64,000 nucleotides of DNA from Rhodanobacteraceae bacterium (GTDB lineage: Bacteria; Pseudomonadota; Gammaproteobacteria; Xanthomonadales; Rhodanobacteraceae), in contig JAEUPP010000006.1 in the NCBI GenBank assembly GCA_016790075.1, forward strand, positions 62,001 through 126,000, given 5' to 3'. The position numbers and the translations under genes were made by a program. Shown here in pieces: positions 8,318 through 18,140 of this stretch (position 1 is the first letter of the stretch; every line of letters begins with the position of its first letter). The notes under the pieces were generated by a model that saw only the letters and a list, made by a program, of their open reading frames with translations, did not search any database and was not told the DNA's origin.

Positions 8318-8346
8318 AAAAAAGCCGCCGGTTTCCCGGCGGCTTT
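8318..8346 (-). terminator. Intrinsic terminator of ahcY
   Basis: A 10-bp GC-rich stem (AAGCCGCCGG / CCGGCGGCTT) with a 4-base loop is followed on the minus strand by six Ts, 30 bp after the ahcY stop. This is a textbook Rho-independent terminator. Confidence 0.9.
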
Positions 8347-8375
8347 CTGTCAAGCGCTAAGGCGCTCGCCCGGCA

Positions 8376-9803
<1,428 letters not shown>

Positions 9804-9825
9804 GGGTGAACTCCAGTGCTTGGGC

Positions 9826-9918
9826 GGGCGCGGTGTCGGAATGGAACCCGATTCCGCCGAGCCTGATTCCTGATCGCGATGACCCAGCGAACGGACTTGC
9901 AGCGCCCCTCGGCGGCGA
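9826..9918 (-). promoter_or_regulatory. SAH riboswitch controlling ahcY
   Basis: On the minus strand, GCCGAGGGGCGCTGCAAG (from 9914) matches the conserved 5' core of the SAH riboswitch (CCGAGGRGCGCUGC), and CAGGCTCGGC (ending near 9855) supplies the P1 partner GCCGAG/CTCGGC. Between them, CTGGGTC and GATCAG can form P2 with one bulge. Further on, GCGCCC (9831-9826) can pair with GGGCGC of the core to form the pseudoknot, 15 bases before the GGAG ribosome-binding site. The motif, its order and its place before ahcY agree with this known ON-switch class. Confidence 0.88.
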
Positions 9919-9929
9919 GGAGGGGGCGG

Positions 9930-9957
9930 ATTATATCGCCGATTCCGGATGTAAAGA
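9930..9957 (-). promoter_or_regulatory. Probable sigma-70 promoter of ahcY
   Basis: On the minus strand a perfect TATAAT (9935-9930) lies about 11 bases before the riboswitch core, so transcription would begin at the 5' edge of the riboswitch. A -35-like TCTTTA lies 16 bases upstream (TTTACA is an alternative with tighter spacing). Confidence 0.6.
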
Positions 9958-10143
9958 TATTGAGCTGGCGGGCTCAAGCTGAGTGGTCAGGTACTGGCGT
10001 AGTCCTCGTGCGCTGCCAGGGTCAGAAATCTGTCTGTGCTTGCCGCGGCACTCCGGCGACAGGCCGGGGCCATGCGACCATTTGCCCGCGCATTGCCACA
10101 ATCTGGCCTTTGCCCGGACTGCAACCACCGCGAGGCTTGTGTC

Positions 10144-10833
10144 ATGAATCGACTCACTGCGTTTTTCCTGATCTGTTTCATGGCCGGCCCAGTATCGGCC
10201 GCCCCTCAACTGACCCTGCCCGGTGAAAATTTCCACGGGGACGAAGTGCACGCACGGGATGGTGAGATCTGGCTCGCCCTGATTGCAGAGCACGGTGCGG
10301 CGAAGCTGGAGGTGACCAAGCTCGTGGTCAAAGCGGTCAACGACCCGGTCCTGGACGGTCCGGATGACAAGACCGGTCGCAGCGTCACCGCGCCAGGCAT
10401 CAATGCACTGGTGTTCCTGCGCGGCATTGCCGAGTTGAAGCCAGGTGCCATCCCCGCCGTGGTCAGTGATTCGACCTTGTTGATGATCGACGGGCCCCTG
10501 GAGTTGCGGCTGGACGACAAGCTTTTTCACCTCCGCCCACGTTGCGATGTAGTCAAGCCGAACGCGAGCATTCGCTGTGAGGTCTTGCTTGACGACGGTG
10601 CCCACGCGCAGCCGTTGTTCTCCACCGTTGGCGAGTCCAACGACGACGGTACTGGGTTTCTCGCCGCGACCCTGCTGTTCGCAGGGGATCTTGACCATGA
10701 TGGTCGCATCGATTTGCTCATGGATACGGCCGGTGGCGAGAACAAGGCTCGGCCAACCCTGTTCTTGTCGACGGCGGCCAAGAAAGGGCAGCACGTTGCC
10801 GAGGTCGCGCAGCAAGAACTCACGGGTTGCTGA
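10144..10833 (+). CDS. Exported protein with a calcium-loop-like motif
   Basis: This 229-residue protein has a Sec signal peptide (NRLTAFFLICFMAGPVSAAP). The C-terminal half carries LFAGDLDHDGRIDLLMDTAGG, a D-x-D-x-DG-x-x-D loop like those in FG-GAP/dockerin calcium sites. Two Cys (RPRCDVV and SIRCEVL) are spaced 11 residues apart. No family name can be given with confidence; it resembles exported proteins with integrin-like repeats. The start at 10144 is chosen because it begins the signal peptide; the ribosome-binding site is weak. It is divergent from ahcY. Confidence 0.7.
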   Translation: MNRLTAFFLICFMAGPVSAAPQLTLPGENFHGDEVHARDGEIWLALIAEHGAAKLEVTKLVVKAVNDPVLDGPDDKTGRSVTAPGINALVFLRGIAELKPGAIPAVVSDSTLLMIDGPLELRLDDKLFHLRPRCDVVKPNASIRCEVLLDDGAHAQPLFSTVGESNDDGTGFLAATLLFAGDLDHDGRIDLLMDTAGGENKARPTLFLSTAAKKGQHVAEVAQQELTGC

Positions 10834-10975
10834 GTCGGCCGAAAGAATGACGATGTAGCCAATGGGCCGCGGAAACGGTTATGCAGCAATCCCGTCGCGA
10901 ACCTGTCGTTGGTTGCGACGAAGCTGGCCGCAGGCGCGTCCTGCCAGTTCCCGCAATCCTTAGGGGTGCTCGCGT

Positions 10976-11782
10976 ATGTCACTCTCGCCGATGGCGTTAC
11001 CAAGAATCGCCGCCGCTGTGCTCGGTATGGTTGCAGGCTCAGCCTCCATCGCGGCCGAAACTCCCTCTGCTCTGGTCCCGCCCGATCCGTATAGCCAGAT
11101 TCTTCCCGATTCTCCGGTGCAGCTTGAGCCGTTGCATCTGCGCACCCTGGTCGACAGCTGTATGTTCTACAAGCGCTCCGTATCGATTGAATTGCGTGAG
11201 CGCACGATCACCATTACGCATGAGCCGGACCCGTTGCGATTGTGCGTAGCGCCGGGGCGCTTTGAACCGGTGGACATAGCGCTTGGTGCCTATCCGGCTG
11301 GTGACTATCAGGTCGAGGTTTACGCTAGCGGTCAGCGTTCGCCCTGGCTGCGTCTGCCGTTTCGCGTTTCGGGGATAGGCACGATCGCGGTCTTTCCGCC
11401 GCCGCCACGGCCAATAGCGAACTACAGCGGACTCTGGGGCAATGCTCAGGAGTCTGGCTGGGGCCTTACCCTGGAGCAGGGGGGCTTACATCAATTGTTC
11501 GGTACGCTGTACGTCTTTGACCGCTCGCGCCAACCGCAGTGGTACACCTTGCAGGCGGGTCGCTGGGAAAACGAGACGCGCTGGACAGGCCTGGTCGTAA
11601 AGAGTGAAGGCCCGCCATGGATCAATCCGGACTATCCGTCTGACGGCGCACGGTTCACCAGCGTAGGTACGGCGACGCTGGATTTTTCCGTCGAGTCAGC
11701 GCGGGAAGGCCACGCGTCATTCCGCTATACGATTGATGGCACTACGGTGGAGAAATCGATCTCACGCCAGCGCATACGTTGA
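10976..11782 (+). CDS. Exported protein, paralogue A of a tandem pair
   Basis: This 268-residue protein has a signal peptide (LPRIAAAVLGMVAGSASIAAE). The mature part has two blocks: an N-terminal beta domain (LEPLHLRTLVDSCMFYKRSVSIELRERTITITH, then DIALGAYPAGDYQVEVY), and a C-terminal domain beginning IANYSGLWGNAQESGWGLTLEQ, with LFGTLYVFDRSRQPQWYTLQAGRW and TRWTGLVVKSEGPPW. The second block resembles a lipocalin/streptavidin-like beta-barrel sandwich seen in many secreted gammaproteobacterial proteins (SGLW...GWG). The next gene is a paralogue about 55-60% alike by eye. AGGGGTG precedes the ATG. Function unknown. Confidence 0.72.
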   Translation: MSLSPMALPRIAAAVLGMVAGSASIAAETPSALVPPDPYSQILPDSPVQLEPLHLRTLVDSCMFYKRSVSIELRERTITITHEPDPLRLCVAPGRFEPVDIALGAYPAGDYQVEVYASGQRSPWLRLPFRVSGIGTIAVFPPPPRPIANYSGLWGNAQESGWGLTLEQGGLHQLFGTLYVFDRSRQPQWYTLQAGRWENETRWTGLVVKSEGPPWINPDYPSDGARFTSVGTATLDFSVESAREGHASFRYTIDGTTVEKSISRQRIR

Positions 11783-11933
11783 AGCGCGGTTCTTGGCTGG
11801 CGGCCAGCCCTGGTCTTGCTGGCCGCTTCGTGATCAGGCAGGTATTGCGCTGCGCAAGTTCACTTCTGCTGGCAACGAAGCACAAACGTGATCTTGCCGG
11901 TCCGCTTCCCCGTCACCGTAACGGAGTACGCCC

Positions 11934-12686
11934 ATGCCGTTCTTTCTGCGCACACTCGCCACGGCTATCGCGTCTTTCGCCATTGCTGTAACTGCCAGCG
12001 CGGAGCCGAAGGTTGTACCTGCACGGCCACTACAATTCGAGCCTCTGCATCTGCGCATCACCGTGGACAGCTGCAACTTCGACAAAAGTTCGGTCAGCGT
12101 AGAAATGCGGGAGCAACGCATAGTGGCGACGTATAAACCACGACTTTGCATCGTTCCGGGGCCGCCTCAGGTCGTCGATATCGAGTTGGGCGCGTACCCG
12201 GCCGGGGACTATCAGGCCGAACTGTATATCAAGGGTGAGCGCTCGCCGTTGATCCGTGTGCCGTTCCAGGTCGTTGGTGTCGCGAGCACGCCGCCAGACC
12301 CGGTGTTCGCGCGACCGATAGCCAATTTCAGCGGCCTCTGGGGCGCAACGCAGGAACCGGGCTGGGGTTTGACCGTAGAGCAAAGTGCGAGCCACAAGGT
12401 ATTTGGCACGCTCTATGTGTTCGATGCTGGGCGCCAGCCACAGTGGTATACCTTGCAGGCCGGACGCTGGGAAACCGAAACACGCTGGACCGGCCTGGTG
12501 GTGAAAAGTGAAGGCCCGCCCTGGTCCGATCCGAGCTATCCGGCCGAAGGCGCACAGTACCGCAGTGTTGGTACTGCGACATTGGACTTCCTGATGACGC
12601 CGGAACAGGAGGATCTCGCGTCGTTCAGCTACACCATCAACGGGCAGACCGTCGAAAAGACAATTGCCCGCTATCGCCTGCGCTAG
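11934..12686 (+). CDS. Exported protein, paralogue B of a tandem pair
   Basis: This 250-residue paralogue of the upstream gene has a signal peptide (FFLRTLATAIASFAIAVTASAE), the same FEPLHLRITVDSCNFDKSSVSVEMRE block with ELGAYPAGDYQAELY, and the same SGLWGATQEPGWGLTVEQ and LYVFDAGRQPQWYTLQAGRW domain. The most conserved part is the TRWTGLVVKSEGPPW to GTATLDF segment. A GGAG site lies 8 bases before the ATG. The two copies are 151 bp apart, pointing to local tandem duplication followed by divergence. Function unknown; the shared SGLW/GWG block suggests ligand binding in the periplasm or outside the cell. Confidence 0.72.
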   Translation: MPFFLRTLATAIASFAIAVTASAEPKVVPARPLQFEPLHLRITVDSCNFDKSSVSVEMREQRIVATYKPRLCIVPGPPQVVDIELGAYPAGDYQAELYIKGERSPLIRVPFQVVGVASTPPDPVFARPIANFSGLWGATQEPGWGLTVEQSASHKVFGTLYVFDAGRQPQWYTLQAGRWETETRWTGLVVKSEGPPWSDPSYPAEGAQYRSVGTATLDFLMTPEQEDLASFSYTINGQTVEKTIARYRLR

Positions 12687-13159
12687 CGCGGAACTGGGGG
12701 TGGCACCGAGTTCAGCCATTCCTCGGCGCTGTTATGGCGCTGCAACCCTACCGTCTCGAACTCGTCGACCGCGGGCGGCTGCACGCGCACGCCGAGTACG
12801 GCCAGCGCATTGTTGATCGGGCCGAGTTCGGCCGACTGTGGACCAAAGACGATCTCACCGTCGCGAAAAACCGCAGCGCCCTGTGTTCCCATGCCGCCAA
12901 AGTATTCCGTCTCGAAATACAGCAGCATGCAGCGATCGCTGGCGAACTTCAGCGTGCGTGCGAGCGCCAGCGACAAATAATTGAAACCGTCGTAAAACTC
13001 GTGCTGTTCTTCGGGCTGTAGTCGTTCCAGCGCATCCGCATCGAGCGGCAGCAGCGACATCACCTCGGTCAGAGCGATAGGCGTGACCAGCCCGTATCGC
13101 GTCGCGACGTTCCGCAACGCCGCGTGCCGCGCGATGAGTCCGGTTACGAAATGCGCCAT
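12683..13159 (-). CDS. Conserved hypothetical protein
   Basis: This 158-residue protein has no signal peptide or membrane segment. Features are LVTPIALTEVMSLLPLDADALERLQPEEQHEFYDGFNYLSLALARTLKFAS and a beta-like MLLYFETEYFGGMGTQGAAVFRDGEIVFGPQ. It is convergent with the preceding exported paralogue, sharing 4 bp at the stops. The size and acidic, single-domain make-up resemble small immunity-like or SMI1-like proteins, but I see no decisive motif and give no function. Confidence 0.6.
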   Translation of the reverse strand: MAHFVTGLIARHAALRNVATRYGLVTPIALTEVMSLLPLDADALERLQPEEQHEFYDGFNYLSLALARTLKFASDRCMLLYFETEYFGGMGTQGAAVFRDGEIVFGPQSAELGPINNALAVLGVRVQPPAVDEFETVGLQRHNSAEEWLNSVPPPVPR

Positions 13160-13262
13160 GCCTGCCCCCGTTCATCGGTGATGATCCGGGCTGAGCGACG
13201 CTACCGCAAGCGGCCGGCGAAAATCCGAGTCGCATCGCTGGCCGACAGGTTTTTACGGCAGC

Positions 13263-14147
13263 TCACATCTGGCGGAACAGATGCAGATAGCTGCGGCTGA
13301 CCGGCAATCGTTCCGGACGGTGCTTGAGATAAATATCGGCCGTTTCGTTGTCACCACGTGTCACGTGGCGGATGGCGCGAAGGTTGACCACGACCGAGCG
13401 ATGGACCTGGGCGAACTGATTCGGATCCAGTTGCGCGATCAAATCCTTGAGCGGCGTACGTACCAGTGCGTCAGCGGGCTTGCCACTTTCATCATGCCAG
13501 GCGATGCGCGTGTATTTTTCGTCAGATCTGAGGTAGTCGATATCGTCGACGGCGATGAGCCGCAAGGCCGCGCCGGCGGATGCACGGATCCAGCGCAGTG
13601 GCGCGGTGCAGGGGGCGGATGCAGGCGTGGCAGTTTCCGCATCAATTGACAGGCTGGCGAAGTCGGTGGCGGGCGTCTGTGTTGCCGGCGCATGGCCTGA
13701 GGTGGCTGCGCCGATTTTCTTCTGCAGATGCGCGGCGAGCTGTTCGAGCAGCGCGTCCATGTCGGCACGCTGCGGCCGCTGCAGACGCTCCTGCAGTCGC
13801 GTGACGGTGTCGGCCAGGCGCCCGGTCTCGACCGGCTTCATCAGGTAGTCGAGCGCGCCATGCTCGAACGCCTGCACGGCGTATCGATCAAACGCGGTTA
13901 CAAAAACAAGCTGCGCCCGGCGGCCGATGCGGCGCGCGGCTTCGACACCGGAGATCCCGGGCATATGTACATCGAGAAAACAGACGTCGGGTCTGAATTG
14001 CTCGAACTTCTCCACCGCCTCGCGGCCGTTGCGCGCGTAGGCGACGACGTCGAGCTCGGGCCAGGCCAGGCTGAGCAGGCGTGCCAGCGACTTGCGTAGC
14101 AGCGGCTCGTCGTCCGCGATCAGGGCTGTCGGTCGCGGCGAAGTCAT
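13263..14147 (-). CDS. LytTR-family response regulator
   Basis: This 294-residue regulator has an N-terminal receiver domain (ALIADDEPLLRKSL, phospho-acceptor D59 in VCFLDVHMPG, FVTAFDRYAVQAFEHGALDYLMKPV) and a C-terminal LytTR DNA-binding domain (IDYLRSDEKYTRIAWH, RTPLKDLIAQLD, FAQVHRSVVVNLRAIRHV, LPVSRSYLHLFRQ). An Ala/Pro/Thr-rich linker of about 50 residues joins them. The ATG overlaps the stop of the upstream kinase gene by 4 bp (ATGA), so the two form a translationally coupled two-component system of the AlgZ/AlgR or LytS/LytR type. Target genes cannot be told from the sequence. Confidence 0.92.
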   Translation of the reverse strand: MTSPRPTALIADDEPLLRKSLARLLSLAWPELDVVAYARNGREAVEKFEQFRPDVCFLDVHMPGISGVEAARRIGRRAQLVFVTAFDRYAVQAFEHGALDYLMKPVETGRLADTVTRLQERLQRPQRADMDALLEQLAAHLQKKIGAATSGHAPATQTPATDFASLSIDAETATPASAPCTAPLRWIRASAGAALRLIAVDDIDYLRSDEKYTRIAWHDESGKPADALVRTPLKDLIAQLDPNQFAQVHRSVVVNLRAIRHVTRGDNETADIYLKHRPERLPVSRSYLHLFRQM

Positions 14148-15226
14148 GGGCGCTGTCGCCAGGCGGGAAGATACAGGTCGGCGCAGAGCCCCTGCGGCTG
14201 ATTGGGCGCCAGTACGAGTTCTGCCTCGGCTCCAAACGTCAGCTGCAGGCGTTCGCGCAGGGCGGCGATACCTGTGCCCAGACTGCTGTCGCTGCCGCTC
14301 TGCAGACCGATCCCGGTATCGACGACACGCGCATGGCAGCGGTCGTTGGCGACACGCACGCTGATGTCGATGCGCCCACCGTCCTCGCTGGGATCGATGC
14401 CGTGCTTGACTGCATTCTCGACCAGGGTCAGCAAGGTCATGGGTGGACAACGCAAGTTGTGCGCTGTTGCATCGGCCTGTAGCGAGTATTGCAGCCGATC
14501 GGGCATGCGCATCTGCATCAGTTCCAGATAGGCGCGCACGAGATCGAATTCCTGGCCCAATGTGGTTGCGGGATCGTTGATGCGCGGCACGGCTGCGCGC
14601 AGGTACGCGATCAGACTAGCAAGCACCTCGGATGCCTGAGACGAACCGGAATCCACCAGTTCGCGCACGTTGGCCAAAGTGTTGAAAATGAAATGCGGCT
14701 CGATCTGTGCTTGGAGCAGGCGCAGGCGAGCATCGACGGCTCGGCGCTCCAGCTCGCTGCGTTCAAGCTGAAAGGCAAGAGTCTGGTGTCGCATGATGCT
14801 GTCGCGCTGACGCACCAGCGCGGTCACGGCCACCCAGGGGGCGAACAACAGACCGGTTACTGCCAGAGTCCCAAATCCGCCGAGCCGATCCGAGTCTTTC
14901 CAGAACGGCGGCGCGCCTTGTGGTGTGCTGGCTAGGTAGATAAACGCTACCGTTGGCAGGATTACTGCGGCTACCGCGACAACTTGCAGTACCCAGCGCG
15001 CGATCCAGCGCGGTAGATGCCGCGGCCATTGCTCGGCAAGGCCGAATGCAATCATCGCAACCGTGCCAATCAGCAGCGTGCGCTGCAGCAACCCGAAGGT
15101 GCCGGACTTCCAGACGGACGAGAGCAGCAGCCCCCACAGCATCGAGAGCACGAATACCGCGATGAGGCGGCGGCGATTGAATAACTGCGCGAGGCCGCGT
15201 CGTGGCGAGGTTGGGGTCGGCGACAT
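14144..15226 (-). CDS. LytS/AlgZ-type sensor histidine kinase
   Basis: This 360-residue membrane kinase has four hydrophobic segments in the first 140 residues (e.g. LIAVFVLSMLWGLLL, LLIGTVAMIAFGLA, VVAVAAVILPTVAFIYL, GTLAVTGLLFAPWVAVTAL), a short coiled region, then the His_kinase family core LRLLQAQIEPHFIFNTLANV with H178 as the phosphorylated residue. The ATPase part has TLVENAVKHGIDP (N box) and VDTGIGL and GTGIAALRERL. It has no separate sensor domain, so signal is probably sensed within the membrane. The ATG at 15226 is used; a GTG two codons earlier is possible. It is coupled to the downstream LytTR regulator. Confidence 0.9.
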   Translation of the reverse strand: MSPTPTSPRRGLAQLFNRRRLIAVFVLSMLWGLLLSSVWKSGTFGLLQRTLLIGTVAMIAFGLAEQWPRHLPRWIARWVLQVVAVAAVILPTVAFIYLASTPQGAPPFWKDSDRLGGFGTLAVTGLLFAPWVAVTALVRQRDSIMRHQTLAFQLERSELERRAVDARLRLLQAQIEPHFIFNTLANVRELVDSGSSQASEVLASLIAYLRAAVPRINDPATTLGQEFDLVRAYLELMQMRMPDRLQYSLQADATAHNLRCPPMTLLTLVENAVKHGIDPSEDGGRIDISVRVANDRCHARVVDTGIGLQSGSDSSLGTGIAALRERLQLTFGAEAELVLAPNQPQGLCADLYLPAWRQRP

Positions 15227-15283
15227 GGGCACAACGATACTCGGGAAAGGTGTTGTGGCTATAGCCGTAGTGCGGCGCCCGCA

Positions 15284-16165
15284 TCATGAGACCCGCGGCA
15301 GCCACAGCATCATCGATGCGGCTGCAATACCAGCGACGACAGCAAGGCTGAGCAAGGCAAGTACGGCGGTCATCACAATACGCGGCGCTGCGGCTGCTGT
15401 GGCCTTGACGCGGAAATACCCTTCAAGCACGGCCAACGGCAGCAGATACTGCGCGAACGCAAGCGTGCTCAGCGCGGGCCCACTGAACGTGTCTGGATCA
15501 AACCCGGCCGGACCGCGATTGACCAGAATCCACAACATCAGCCCGATGCGAAAGAACCAGACCCCGGCGACCGCGAGATAGAGGCGCAGCGCCCAGCGTC
15601 GGTGTGCATCGAAGCGGCGCGCGAGCGCCTCGCGCAAGGCGAAGCCGCCGAAGACGAGGATCAGCAAGGCGTTGACGGTTATCGCAACGTGCTGAGTCAG
15701 GTCGCCGACAGCGCCGCGTCCCCACACCATCGTCGTGCCCCCGACACTGAGCACCAAGGCCGTTGCGAGGTAGATCCGGCCATTCCAGCGGTGGAAGCGC
15801 GGCCAGCGCCGCCGCAGCGGTGATAGCAGCTGTAGCGCGCCGCCGACGAAAATGACCACGGCGAGCGCCAGGTGCAGACCCAGCATCAGGTTCATCAGGG
15901 TTGCTCCGGGTACGTAGCCGTTGGGCAGCACCTTGTTCCAGTCCTCCAGGCGTCCGTGCATGGCGGCGCGTCCATAGAACAGGACGACATACGCTGCAAA
16001 CACCAGCTGACCTGCAACCAGTACGCTGAAACAGGTGGTCGCCGCCGCACTCAGGCTGCGCGCCGCAAGGTTGTCTGGCGCGTGCGCGACATCGGTTCGC
16101 CGGGCGGATGACGAAAGGAATCTCGACCTGGGTGGAATGGCATTGCCTGTGGCCTGATGCGACAT
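15284..16165 (-). CDS. DUF2306-like multi-pass membrane protein
   Basis: This 293-residue protein has about seven hydrophobic segments, including FSVLVAGQLVFAAYVVLFYG, LHLALAVVIFVGGALQLL and HVAITVNALLILVFGGFAL. The RRRWPRFHRWNGRIYL stretch after the third helix matches the 'H-R-x-x-G-R-x-Y' pattern of DUF2306 membrane proteins, where conserved His may bind haem. It is divergent from another membrane protein of the same class, and lies upstream of the kinase gene on the same strand (57 bp gap). Function unknown; a membrane redox role is only inference. Confidence 0.75.
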   Translation of the reverse strand: MSHQATGNAIPPRSRFLSSSARRTDVAHAPDNLAARSLSAAATTCFSVLVAGQLVFAAYVVLFYGRAAMHGRLEDWNKVLPNGYVPGATLMNLMLGLHLALAVVIFVGGALQLLSPLRRRWPRFHRWNGRIYLATALVLSVGGTTMVWGRGAVGDLTQHVAITVNALLILVFGGFALREALARRFDAHRRWALRLYLAVAGVWFFRIGLMLWILVNRGPAGFDPDTFSGPALSTLAFAQYLLPLAVLEGYFRVKATAAAAPRIVMTAVLALLSLAVVAGIAAASMMLWLPRVS

Positions 16166-16453
16166 GGCGAAAAACCTGTGCTGACGGTGTGTATCAGCAT
16201 GTCTTGGCCGGCTCGCATTGCGCAGCCGGGCTGTGACGGAACACCGGTCCAAGGCCATGAGTGGCGCCCAGTGGCGATGAAGTGCGCTGCCGCAGCGAAC
16301 TGGCGCAGAGCATGCGCTCCGATCACTGCGCCATACGTTGTTCGTCGCGCTGGTGTGTCGTTCGCACCCGGCCTGCCGCGGTTCGTCGCAAGCACTCTGG
16401 TCACGCGTGGCGGCGCGAACAAGGCTGCAGCAACGAACGGAAAAGGTGCTGCC

Positions 16454-17116
16454 ATGGTCGTCGTGCACATCACTGCTGGTGCGGTTGCATTGATTGCGGG
16501 TTTGATCGCACTGCTGGCGCGCAAGGGAGGCATCTGGCATCGGCAGGCCGGGCTGGTGTTTGCCGCCGCGATGCTGGTAATGACCTCGACCGGTGCCGTT
16601 ATCGCGATGCTGAGCTTCAACCGCATATCGATCATCGCTGGCTGGCTCACGTTTTACCTCGTTGCGACCGGAGTGCTTGCGGTGCGCAAACCGGTAGAGG
16701 AATCGCGTGGGATATTGACCGGATTTATGCTGATGGCGTTTGCCGTCGGCACTATCGGCTATGTGTTTGGCTTTGTCGTTCTCGCCAATCCGAAAGTAGC
16801 CAAGTGGGCGCCGATGTTCTTTGTTTTTTCGAGCATAGCCCTGCTGGGCGCGGTGTTCGATCTGCGGCTGCTGCGTCGCGGCACGTTACGAGGCGCGCAG
16901 CGCCTGACCCGGCACCTCGGGCGCATGGGGCTGGCGCTGACGATTGCTAACCTGTCGTTTTTTCTAGGACAGGCGCAGCACATACCAGCGCCGTTCAATC
17001 ACCCGCTGCTGCGGGCAACGCCGGTGCTGCTGTCGTTGCTGCTGACGCTGTATTGGCTGGCACGCGTAAACATCAAGCACCGCAGTTTGCCCGTCGCCAA
17101 CCTGCGGTCGGGTTGA
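16454..17116 (+). CDS. DUF2306-like membrane protein, second copy
   Basis: This 220-residue protein has six to seven membrane segments (VHITAGAVALIAGLIALLAR, AGLVFAAAMLVMTSTGAVIA, IAGWLTFYLVATGVLAV, GFMLMAFAVGTIGYVFGFVVL). The first loop reads RKGGIWHRQAG, matching the short DUF2306/'H-R-x-x-G' type, and a late QRLTRHLGRMGLAL supplies another His. An AAGG site precedes the ATG at 16454; upstream in-frame codons to 16157 lack membrane character and overlap the divergent gene's promoter region. Function unknown. Confidence 0.75.
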   Translation: MVVVHITAGAVALIAGLIALLARKGGIWHRQAGLVFAAAMLVMTSTGAVIAMLSFNRISIIAGWLTFYLVATGVLAVRKPVEESRGILTGFMLMAFAVGTIGYVFGFVVLANPKVAKWAPMFFVFSSIALLGAVFDLRLLRRGTLRGAQRLTRHLGRMGLALTIANLSFFLGQAQHIPAPFNHPLLRATPVLLSLLLTLYWLARVNIKHRSLPVANLRSG

Positions 17117-17168
17117 GTAACGCAGGTCGGTGCGCGATGTGAAAAATTACGGCATTTATTTAACAAAT

Positions 17169-17867
17169 TTACTTTGCTGCACTTTGTGCGGTCTGTCCAA
17201 ACAGGATCTTGCGACTTTCTTCGGTAATCGTGGCGCGGCCTGCATAGGCACTCGCCTGCGCGTAAGCGCGTACTGTTGCCGGCCGCTGCGCGATTGCATC
17301 GAACCAGCGCTTGAGGTTGGGGAAGTCCTCCAGTTTCTGCTGCTGGCGCTCGTGCAGCGCGATCCACGGATAACAGGCCATGTCGGCAATGCTGTAACCG
17401 TCCGCAATAAATTCGCGGCCCGCCAGACGCCGGTCGAGTACGCCATAGAGCCGGTTGGTTTCCTTTACATAACGCTCGATCGCATACGGAATCTTTTCCG
17501 GCGCGTAGATCCCAAAGTGATGATTCTGTCCCGCCATAGGACCGAGTCCGGCCATCTGCCAGAACAGCCACTCCGTAACCTCCTTGCGGCTGCGCAGATC
17601 GGTCGGCAGGAAACGGCCGGTCTTCTCCGCGAGATAAAGCAGGATCGCGCCCGACTCAAACACGCTGATCGCCGCACCGCCGTCGGCCGGCGCGCGATCA
17701 ATAATGGCCGGCATACGGTTGTTGGGTGAGAACGCCAGAAAGTCTGGCTTGAATTGCTCGCCAGCACTGATGTCGACGGGCTTGATCGTATAGTCGAGCC
17801 CCGTTTCTTCAAGGAACAACGTGATTTTGTGGCCGTTCGGCGTAGGCCAGTAGTAAAGCTCGATCAT
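17169..17867 (-). CDS. Glutathione S-transferase family protein (YfcG/Ure2-like)
   Basis: This 232-residue protein has a thioredoxin-like N-domain (IELYYWPTPNGHKITLFLEETGLDYTIKPVDI, then FSPNNRMPAIID and VFESGAILLYLAEKTGRF) and an alpha-helical C-domain (EWLFWQMAGLGPMAGQNHHF, IADMACYPWIALHE). The TPNGHK active-site loop and the GPMAGQ.HHF segment are typical of the YfcG/nu-class enzymes, which act as disulfide reductases or glutathione transferases in the cytoplasm. Start ATG at 17867. It is convergent with the DUF2306 gene. Exact substrate unknown. Confidence 0.9.
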   Translation of the reverse strand: MIELYYWPTPNGHKITLFLEETGLDYTIKPVDISAGEQFKPDFLAFSPNNRMPAIIDRAPADGGAAISVFESGAILLYLAEKTGRFLPTDLRSRKEVTEWLFWQMAGLGPMAGQNHHFGIYAPEKIPYAIERYVKETNRLYGVLDRRLAGREFIADGYSIADMACYPWIALHERQQQKLEDFPNLKRWFDAIAQRPATVRAYAQASAYAGRATITEESRKILFGQTAQSAAK

Positions 17868-18140
17868 GGTGGATGCTCGCAGGGGGGACGTGAGCCAGTG
17901 GGGGGCGGCGGGCGCAGATTCAAGTCCCGCTGTCGCCGGGGCTGACTCAGCCCTGCGCACAGCGCTACACGCCCACTGCGCGGTTAGGTATGCCACATCA
18001 CTACTTGCTTCTGTGCTTGTCGCTTCGGGTGGTTGCCGCAAGCGAGGCGTCAGGAAGTACTCACGATCGAGGGGCGCAGCCCTTGCGGTTTTCTGGACGG
18101 CGTCGGGCCGTGGTTCAGCAATGCGCCATGTGGCGGAGCG

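Noticed and set aside
17870..17960. A tRNA-like T-arm (GATTCAAGTCCCGC) downstream of the glutathione S-transferase start.
   Set aside because: No acceptor stem, anticodon arm or CCA can be formed around it; it lies in GC-rich spacer and appears to be chance.
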